Below are positions 7,351 through 12,150 of a stretch of DNA of 12,150 nt, piece by piece; position 1 is the stretch's first letter; each line of letters starts with the position of its first letter. The position numbers were made by a program, and so were the translations under genes. Source of the stretch: Candidatus Heimdallarchaeota archaeon (GTDB lineage: Archaea; Asgardarchaeota; Heimdallarchaeia; Hodarchaeales; S146-22); assembly GCA_015520535.1 (NCBI GenBank), contig WAPZ01000809.1, positions 1 to 12,150 on the forward strand. The letters are read 5' to 3'. The notes below the pieces were generated by a model. The model searched no databases and had not been told where the DNA came from. It worked only from the letters and a program-made list of their open reading frames with translations.

Positions 7351-8447
7351 AATGTAAACAAGCAAAGCCTATCTGGCTCCTGTGGACATAAAGGTTCTTC
7401 TGCCAATTCAAATTCAATTTTTAGAATTTCTGACACATATCCAGCCCATAAGCTCCCAATGCTCATGCAACTTGTATTTGTGTTCTCCGAATCTAAAGAC
7501 AGACATACACGTTTTGGAAGGTAGAAAATGAGGTCTTCCAACTGGTGAACGGGCAATAATCCAATTCCACGAATTAATTGGTGATGTTTAGCGGAAACGT
7601 ACATTGATAACACTTGTCTTCCCAACGCTTTACCTAAATCTGTAAATAATTCTTTTATTTGGTTTTTTTCGGCACTTTTTTCTATTAAAACCTTTAAAGG
7701 ATATAACATATCTGATGTGGATTTTTCCGTTACCTCATCGATGGATTCCGGAAATGTTTGTTGCAAATATTCAAATACTAGGCGCATAAAGATGGATGTC
7801 ACATCTTCCACCACTACACCAGGACCCACAACCGGATTAATGACATCTTTTGCAGTGGCTACGTACAACTGTTGTGATGTTGCTGTCAGCGGTCGGGTTG
7901 CAGTTTTTTCTTCGGAAACTTCTTTTTTAGCCATAAAAAGATTTTCTAACTCGAGTTGTGGTTCAGTTACTGATGCTGTAGGGTCGGGATAAAATCTCAC
8001 TAAATATTCGATTCGTGGTGGTAACGTGTCTTGTTCAGTCACTGGTTCAATTTTAACGGGCATTTCAAAAGCAGCTTGTAATAGACCAGAAGCTGTCCCT
8101 AAAATTAAGGTTTGTATGGCTTTATCTTGTCCGACATCACCTTGCCAAAGGCGTGATGTACCAAAAGCTATACTTCCACTTTTAGTCACATCCGACCACT
8201 CTAATTCAACGGGAGAAAATCCTAACCAGCGAAAAAAGTTTCGAACCTGCATTAGTCGTTCTTCTTTTCGAACGGCCTTTAATATGTCTTCTGCAGTTTT
8301 AAAGGCTATATAATAAAAAAAATCATAAAAAACAGAACTTTTTTCGCCTAAATTACGACATGAATTTAATAAACTTTCAGCTAAGAATTTTTTGACGCGT
8401 ACATCAGTTAAACGGTCACTTAAGGTTGAGCTTTCTCGTGAACTCAT
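7335..8447 (-). CDS. tandem V4R/TRAPP-fold-like protein
   Basis: A soluble 370-residue protein without membrane segments. The ATG at 8447 has GGTG 6 nt upstream; a GTG at 8456 in the same frame also has a GGGTG upstream and would add three residues. The protein looks like two copies of one domain (about 15-155 and 215-370) joined by a Thr/Glu-rich linker (about 155-205). The second copy ends in C-x7-C-x-F (C354, C362), preceded by a glycine-rich segment MSIGSLWAGYVSEIL, a pattern typical of V4R domains, which share a fold with heme-NO-binding proteins and the eukaryotic TRAPP subunit Bet3. The first copy has the matching LGTASGLLQAAFEMPVKIEP segment but no cysteines. V4R domains bind small hydrophobic ligands or serve as scaffolds; the role here is unknown. 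It lies downstream of another - strand gene but appears to have its own promoter. Confidence 0.75.
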   Translation of the reverse strand: MSSRESSTLSDRLTDVRVKKFLAESLLNSCRNLGEKSSVFYDFFYYIAFKTAEDILKAVRKEERLMQVRNFFRWLGFSPVELEWSDVTKSGSIAFGTSRLWQGDVGQDKAIQTLILGTASGLLQAAFEMPVKIEPVTEQDTLPPRIEYLVRFYPDPTASVTEPQLELENLFMAKKEVSEEKTATRPLTATSQQLYVATAKDVINPVVGPGVVVEDVTSIFMRLVFEYLQQTFPESIDEVTEKSTSDMLYPLKVLIEKSAEKNQIKELFTDLGKALGRQVLSMYVSAKHHQLIRGIGLLPVHQLEDLIFYLPKRVCLSLDSENTNTSCMSIGSLWAGYVSEILKIEFELAEEPLCPQEPDRLCLFTLKRKV

Positions 8448-8476
8448 TTGTGGCACCTATACACCCTCTATTAAAA

Positions 8477-8500
8477 GTAATATAAAGAGGCTTTAAAAGA
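8477..8500 (-). promoter_or_regulatory. putative promoter of the V4R-like gene
   Basis: On the - strand, TCTTTTAAAG (8491-8500) and CTTTATATTAC (8477-8487) are both TATA-like. The first would place the start of transcription about 20 nt before the ATG at 8447, leaving room for the GGTG ribosome binding site. The assignment rests on sequence and spacing only. Confidence 0.45.
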
Positions 8501-8535
8501 GTTGATGTTTCACGAAAAACTTGGTGCACTGTTTT

Positions 8536-8551
8536 AAAAAAATGAAAAAAA
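8536..8551 (-). terminator. double T-run terminator of the helical protein gene
   Basis: Read on the - strand there are two runs of seven T separated by CA, starting about 26 bp after the stop codon of the gene ending at 8578. Together with the TATA-like boxes that follow, this suggests that the two - strand genes form separate transcription units. Confidence 0.5.
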
Positions 8552-8577
8552 GGAGTCACTTCTCACAAATGGTTCAA

Positions 8578-9501
8578 TTAAATATTGGGTATCCATAGTT
8601 CAATTTGATGAAGGATATTAGTCAGTGGTTCTGCATATCGAACATTAAGATCGTCAATACTTTTCATAATATTTTGTAATGTCTGGATTAAGTGAAAATC
8701 TTGAAAGCCCCAAGAAATCGTATCTATAATTTGAGCCACATCGGTCATCTGCTGTAAATCCATGGTCTTTTGATAAAGTTCGACCAAATCCAAGATTTTT
8801 TCTGTGGCATCGAGTTCTTTACGATATACCGTGAATATGCGCTCTAAATATTCATTTTCAAGCCGTTCATAATCTGATAAAAATTTTTCAATCAAGTTTT
8901 GTGCATCGGGAATAAGTTGCAAGATAATGCGGAGTACCCGAAGTGTTCGTGGGTTAAAGGTTCTAAACTCACTGTAATCGTCTTGTAAGATAAGTTTTGA
9001 GTAGTCTTCATTATAATCATTCAAAAAAGACTTTGTTTGATCAAAACTCTCTGATAAGCGATTATTAAAGGATTTAATTCGCTCAATTAAGCGTTTTAAG
9101 TTTTCTATGCGATTATGAATGTCTTGTCCCGATTTAATTTCTTTTTTAAGTTCTTGAAAATGAAAATTACGCTCAAAGGCGCCACGCCAATAAGACAAAT
9201 TTAATTCTTCTTCAAAGAGATTATCAAATACTTTACGTTCACGTAAACCAATTACTAAGCCCGTATGATAATATGTTCGTGAAATTGTAGCTAAACGCTG
9301 CAATATAGTATTTCTTAAGGCGGGAAAGTTTTTATTAGAATCTAAGCTGCAAAGATAGCGGAGATCACGAAGAATCTGATTTATATTACCCACAATAATT
9401 CGCAATGGTAGAACTAAATTGGTTTGAAGCCACTGTGGGAGCTGTGGGAATTCTGAAGGACTTCGTATATTAAGTGGATGCTTAGTCTTAACTTCTCGCA
9501 T
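8578..9501 (-). CDS. unrecognised all-helical, coiled-coil-rich protein
   Basis: A soluble protein of about 307 residues with no family I recognise. The ATG at 9501 is preferred over the in-frame GTG at 9513; a weak GGTG lies 9 nt upstream. Apart from a short proline-containing start (HPLNIRSPSEFPQLPQW), the whole chain looks helical, with leucine/isoleucine at heptad-like spacing and many Glu, Lys, Arg and Asn, notably about residues 110-165 and 200-250. There are no membrane helices, and the one obvious cysteine (in RYLCSL) does not form a metal motif. Such proteins usually act as scaffolds, oligomers or partners of other proteins. It is divergent from a padR gene, a common arrangement for a target of a PadR repressor. 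PadR targets are often membrane pumps, which this is not. Confidence 0.72.
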   Translation of the reverse strand: MREVKTKHPLNIRSPSEFPQLPQWLQTNLVLPLRIIVGNINQILRDLRYLCSLDSNKNFPALRNTILQRLATISRTYYHTGLVIGLRERKVFDNLFEEELNLSYWRGAFERNFHFQELKKEIKSGQDIHNRIENLKRLIERIKSFNNRLSESFDQTKSFLNDYNEDYSKLILQDDYSEFRTFNPRTLRVLRIILQLIPDAQNLIEKFLSDYERLENEYLERIFTVYRKELDATEKILDLVELYQKTMDLQQMTDVAQIIDTISWGFQDFHLIQTLQNIMKSIDDLNVRYAEPLTNILHQIELWIPNI

Positions 9502-9715
9502 ATATACACACACACCATGAGGTCAACTCATTACACAACAAATATCTTCTATAAAAAAAACCAATTGCCTAATATATAAAGTCTTCTATAAGTGGTTTTT
9601 CCAAACACTGTGATAATGAAGAGGACAAAAATTTTATATATTCGGAGATTAAGGGGTGTATAAAGGAGTGCACGAGTATTGATCAGAATCATTATCGTTT
9701 AAATGTAGGAGCGGT
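9502..9715. promoter_or_regulatory. divergent promoter region of padR and the helical protein gene
   Basis: Both directions have good archaeal TATA boxes. On the - strand TTTATATATT (complement of 9571-9580) serves the helical protein gene, and on the + strand TTTTATATATT (about 9632-9643), preceded by a purine-rich BRE-like ACAAAA, serves padR. The + strand box puts transcription start near 9665, about 50 nt before the ATG, with GGAG at 9708-9711 as ribosome binding site. Between the boxes lie repeated and inverted sequences listed separately. PadR regulators commonly bind their own divergent promoter, so operators are expected here. Confidence 0.6.
9545..9592. repeat. 10-bp direct repeat TCTTCTATAA flanking a TATA box
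   Basis: TCTTCTATAA occurs at 9545-9554 and again at 9583-9592, 38 bp apart start to start, on either side of the - strand TATA box. In addition AAAAACCA (9556-9563) and TGGTTTTT (9593-9600) form an 8-bp inverted repeat around the same box. These are candidate binding sites for the adjacent PadR regulator; binding is inferred, not shown. Confidence 0.5.
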
Positions 9716-10180
9716 ATGAATGTGACAACCTTTGAGGAAGAGTATGCTGATATCGTGGAAACAAAAGCATTCAACAGATTGAAAAAAAATCTCACGACAG
9801 AACTCCTCTTTTTATACATTCTTAAATTACTAGAGGAAAAGGATTACTATGGATACGAATTGCGCGAAGAATTAAAAGAAAAATTCGGGCTTAAACTGGC
9901 GACTGTAACTTCGTATGTGATTTTATATAAAATGGAGTCAGAAGGTCTTGTTATCCCCAAGAAAAAGGAAAGAAAATTTGGACGTCCAACACGAAAATAT
10001 TATACCATTACAGAAAAAGGGCTACGACTCCTCAGATTGTCGGGAAAATTTTTTAGATATATTACCAACCTTCTCTTTCCAGAAAATGAAAAAATAGAAA
10101 ATGACAATGAAGAATTAACTGCCGAGAGAATTGAAAAGCTTCATGAACTCGCTAAACTGCAGAAAGTTTCTCCTGCTTGA
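9716..10180 (+). CDS. PadR-family winged-helix transcriptional regulator
   Basis: A 154-residue DNA-binding protein. The core (about residues 28-105) has the PadR pattern: a first helix LLFLYILKLLEE, then DYYGYELREELKEKFGLKLATVTSYVILYKMESEGLV as helix-turn-helix and recognition helix, then a wing with basic residues (KKKERKFGRPTRKYYTITEKG). The GRPTRKYYTITEKG stretch is the family hallmark. The C-terminal 50 residues are helical and probably form the dimerisation part; they end in a charged coiled-coil segment. PadR proteins are usually repressors released by small hydrophobic compounds, often phenolics or drugs, but the ligand is unknown here. The gene is divergent from the helical protein gene, whose promoter it probably controls, and convergent with the zinc-binding protein gene. 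Confidence 0.92.
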   Translation: MNVTTFEEEYADIVETKAFNRLKKNLTTELLFLYILKLLEEKDYYGYELREELKEKFGLKLATVTSYVILYKMESEGLVIPKKKERKFGRPTRKYYTITEKGLRLLRLSGKFFRYITNLLFPENEKIENDNEELTAERIEKLHELAKLQKVSPA

Positions 10181-10193
10181 AATGACAAACAAT

Positions 10194-10218
10194 GTCTCAT
10201 ATTTTCACGAGACTTTTT
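10194..10218 (+). terminator. hairpin plus T-run after padR
   Basis: GTCTC (10194-10198) and GAGAC (10209-10213) can pair across a 10-base loop and are followed at once by five T (10214-10218), beginning 13 bp after the padR stop codon. The 5-bp stem is short. The site overlaps the last codons of the convergent gene on the - strand. Confidence 0.5.
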
Positions 10219-11209
10219 CAAAACCATCCTTGGTATCAATATACAAAAATATTGGAATTTCCTTTCTCTTTTTTTCACCCGCAGTGCCTTCCTCATAGAT
10301 AGTTGGCAAGATTTTAGAATATTTTTGATGGAATAAGATAGCATTCCACGAAAAGCTGCGCGAAACCACATAGATTTCACGGACATTCGCAAACACGGTT
10401 GGTGGTAAAGAAAGTACCGGCGTGATGAGGTCTTGGTATTCTTTCAAATCCACGTTTAGATTTCTAACAATCGCCCAGCGATCTTCTTTTCCTTCTTCCT
10501 GCAACCAGATGTCGACCGGCGCAATTTCACGTTCTTCTTCCGTCGGGAAATGTATCTTGGTATTAGGATGCTCTTTTTTAAAGTTGGCTAAAAATGCCAG
10601 CTGAAAATCTAAGTCGGTCGTATAATTTCTTTCAATTAAAATCCGATATAGCGTTTCTATAAAAGATGGATATAATTCGCTAAACTTCTCTAACAATTCT
10701 AACAAGGAAAAATTCTTTATAGATTCCAGAAAATCATTCGAAAACCCAATAAATCGCGCGTAGGTAATGATTAAATCGACATCAATGGCTTGACTTTTTT
10801 CTAAGGCTTCAATTTTAGATTTTATATAATACTCTTGCCCTTCTGTTAACATAGCTTTTAAACGAGAATCTTCCTCTGACACTTCCGTATATCGCAGATC
10901 TCCAATAACAATGTTCGTTAAATAGTTTATAGGCGGAACTTCTCCCGCAATAAACCGGATAAACTTGATTTTCTCCATTAAAGCTTTATCCAACCGACGT
11001 TTAACTAATGGATAGTCACAGTCTAAACAATAAAGCATCACTAATTTGCCGGTTTGTTCATCATATCTTTTCCCAATACCAGCCTCACAGAAATACACTT
11101 TCCGACAACGATCGCACATATAGGTTTCTTGCTCATGATCAAACACATTTCGAACGCGACCTAAGGCGTGCACACATGTCTCACATTTTGCTTCACAATA
11201 GATACGCAT
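10205..11209 (-). CDS. eight-cysteine, probably zinc-binding protein of unknown function
   Basis: A soluble 334-residue protein that I cannot assign. The first 65 residues carry eight cysteines in clusters: C5, C9, C12; C32, C35, C41; C61, C64. H14 and H25 are also present. This spacing suggests two zinc sites in ribbon- or treble-clef-like knuckles. A helical, Leu/Glu-rich middle (about 75-215) follows. The C-terminal part (about 225-334) alternates strands and helices (APVDIWLQEEG, WAIVRNLN, VREIYVVSRSF, IPIFLYIDT) and vaguely resembles a nuclease-like alpha/beta fold, but a PD-(D/E)XK triad is not complete, so no activity is claimed. GGTGA lies about 9 nt before the ATG, and CTTATAAAG-type sequence about 60 bp upstream is a fair TATA box. 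The gene is convergent with padR, 24 bp apart. Confidence 0.75.
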   Translation of the reverse strand: MRIYCEAKCETCVHALGRVRNVFDHEQETYMCDRCRKVYFCEAGIGKRYDEQTGKLVMLYCLDCDYPLVKRRLDKALMEKIKFIRFIAGEVPPINYLTNIVIGDLRYTEVSEEDSRLKAMLTEGQEYYIKSKIEALEKSQAIDVDLIITYARFIGFSNDFLESIKNFSLLELLEKFSELYPSFIETLYRILIERNYTTDLDFQLAFLANFKKEHPNTKIHFPTEEEREIAPVDIWLQEEGKEDRWAIVRNLNVDLKEYQDLITPVLSLPPTVFANVREIYVVSRSFSWNAILFHQKYSKILPTIYEEGTAGEKKRKEIPIFLYIDTKDGFEKVS

Positions 11210-11267
11210 TTTTGAATCTCACCATCAAATCTCCAAATAATAACCCAAGTGAGCTAAGAGTTGTTCT

Positions 11268-11277
11268 CTTTATAAGG
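11268..11277 (-). promoter_or_regulatory. putative TATA box of the eight-cysteine protein gene
   Basis: On the - strand this reads CCTTATAAAG, about 60 bp before the ATG, giving a predicted leader of about 40 nt that contains GGTGA. The core is nearly palindromic and could also serve the + strand gene at 11397, with a leader of about 100 nt. No better + strand box was seen in the T- and A-rich stretch 11320-11375. Confidence 0.4.
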
Positions 11278-11396
11278 ATTTAGATACTTCTGATTTACGT
11301 ATTGAATGTCTGTGATCGAAGATAAAAAAAGATTTTTTTCCTTCCTTTTCTATTGTAGATTAAAGCAAAAAAAATGTTAAAGGAGGATTACGTTAA

Positions 11397-12086
11397 ATGA
11401 GCATTACGACAGAAAATCATCCCCGAATCCAACTCGCAGAGCTTTCATATGCCATGTTACAGCAGTCTTTACCCAAAAAAACAAACTTTAAGATCAGAAT
11501 GGATAAAAATGAGCTGAATAAGACATTAAAGAAATTATATGGGCATATTCAGACTCTTAAATATTGTTACCTCCAAACACCCTCAGAGTTAGAAGATGTG
11601 AGCCAAATTACGAGTTTAGTTCAATCCATCAAAAATGCACTCGAAATTTCTCCAAATACAGAACCACAGAACAATCTTCACTTAGCACGGATTTTTTGGG
11701 CGTTTGATTATTTAATTTCGTTAAAAGAAAATTTAGAGCCGTTTCCACCTAGTAGTGAGCTAGAATTTGGGATTGACTATGAAGTGGTGGTGATACGAAA
11801 TATTGCCGCTATACCAAAGTCTGAGCTCTTTGTAACCAAAGTTTTTTCAAGTAAGGGAGAATTACAAGTTTGTACCAACCTTAAAACAGTTAAAAAAGGG
11901 ATGCATTTAGGTGTGGCACTCTTACCTCCGGCTGTAGTCGGTGGTAAAGTCTCACAAGGCATGTTTCTTGGAACAAAGGAATATCCAAATATGGATGCGG
12001 GTACTGCATTAGAAATAAAGGAACCAATTCCAGAGGTTCGGGCTGTACTCAAAAATCTTTTCAAAGAATTCAAAACAACAAAATAA
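11397..12086 (+). CDS. stand-alone tRNA-binding OB-fold (EMAP-type) protein with helical N-terminal domain
   Basis: A 229-residue protein. AGGAGG (11381-11386) lies 10 nt before the ATG and is the strongest ribosome binding site in the window. Residues about 125-195 match the tRNA-binding OB-fold found in EMAP-II/Arc1p, at the end of many methionyl-tRNA synthetases, and at the start of PheT: VVVIRN start, then LQVCTNLKTVKKGMHLGVAL, then GGKVSQGMFLGT, corresponding to the typical VxxGxxN..GxxV.VAL and G..S.GM.L segments. The N-terminal 120 residues are helical, with no family I recognise, and could serve to recruit a partner as the Arc1p/AIMP N-terminal domains do. No aminoacyl-tRNA synthetase gene is next to it in the window. 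The likely role is tRNA delivery to, or assembly of, a synthetase complex; the partner is unknown. Confidence 0.83.
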   Translation: MSITTENHPRIQLAELSYAMLQQSLPKKTNFKIRMDKNELNKTLKKLYGHIQTLKYCYLQTPSELEDVSQITSLVQSIKNALEISPNTEPQNNLHLARIFWAFDYLISLKENLEPFPPSSELEFGIDYEVVVIRNIAAIPKSELFVTKVFSSKGELQVCTNLKTVKKGMHLGVALLPPAVVGGKVSQGMFLGTKEYPNMDAGTALEIKEPIPEVRAVLKNLFKEFKTTK

Positions 12087-12150
12087 TAGAGCTATAAATC
12101 GTGAATTTTACCAGAATTTATCCGTGAAATAATGAAATCATAACAGAAGA
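12087..12150. other. end of window, no feature seen
   Basis: The last 64 bases after the tRNA-binding protein gene are AT-rich with neither a strong T-run nor a start with ribosome binding site. Nothing can be called here. Confidence 0.3.

Noticed and set aside
9679..9702. Seven-codon frame TTG...TAA in the padR leader, preceded by AAGGAGTG, as a possible leader peptide.
   Set aside because: Too short, with a weak start codon and no conservation data; chance occurrence is likely.
10205..10535. C-terminal part of the eight-cysteine protein as an active PD-(D/E)XK nuclease.
   Set aside because: An aspartate in PVDIWL is present, but the following strand WAIVRNLN has no E-x-K, so the catalytic set is incomplete.
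1..12150. CRISPR arrays, insertion sequences, tRNA or rRNA genes.
   Set aside because: No regularly spaced repeats, transposase-like protein, terminal inverted repeats or tRNA-like clover-leaf sequence were seen.

Overview
The window is an AT-rich stretch of what looks like an archaeal chromosome. Evidence for archaea: AT-rich TATA-like boxes precede several genes, the ribosome binding sites are mostly of the GGTGA/GGAGGTGATC type, T-rich tracts end transcription units, and a DUF91/NucS-like nuclease, a PadR regulator and an archaeal-style phosphomannomutase are present. The mix with TRAPP/V4R-like domains, a stand-alone EMAP-type tRNA-binding protein and many unrecognised genes would suit an Asgard-type archaeon, but that is inference; no rRNA or other phylogenetic marker is present. 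I found no mobile element, CRISPR array or tRNA gene.

Region 1 (about 60-3766, + strand) is a four-gene cluster with short gaps (15-38 bp). It encodes a short-chain dehydrogenase, a six-helix membrane receptor with HAMP and a divergent methyl-accepting signalling hairpin, a two-helix membrane protein with a cytosolic tail, and a six-helix membrane protein. It ends in a T-rich tract. Region 2 (3765-4802, - strand) is a single cytosolic M28 metallopeptidase. Region 3 (about 4803-7350, + strand) is a pair: a DUF91/NucS-like nuclease with an altered active site, then a phosphomannomutase/phosphoglucomutase, again ending in a T-rich tract.

Region 4 (7335-9501, - strand) holds two unrecognised soluble proteins in apparently separate units. 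The downstream one looks like a tandem V4R/TRAPP-fold protein and the upstream one is an all-helical, coiled-coil-rich protein. The latter is divergent from a PadR-family regulator (9716-10180, +), and the shared promoter region carries direct and inverted repeats. Region 5 (10205-11209, -) is an eight-cysteine, probably zinc-binding protein convergent with padR; a hairpin plus T-run lies between them. Region 6 (11397-12086, +) is a stand-alone tRNA-binding OB-fold protein with an unrecognised helical N-terminal half.

No stretch longer than 300 bp lacks a gene. Several genes have in-frame TTG/GTG codons inside or just before the Shine-Dalgarno sequence; in those cases I chose the downstream ATG. 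The observations most worth a second look are the ExE active site of the NucS-like nuclease, the MCP-like receptor in a dehydrogenase/membrane-protein cluster, and the tandem V4R/TRAPP-like protein.
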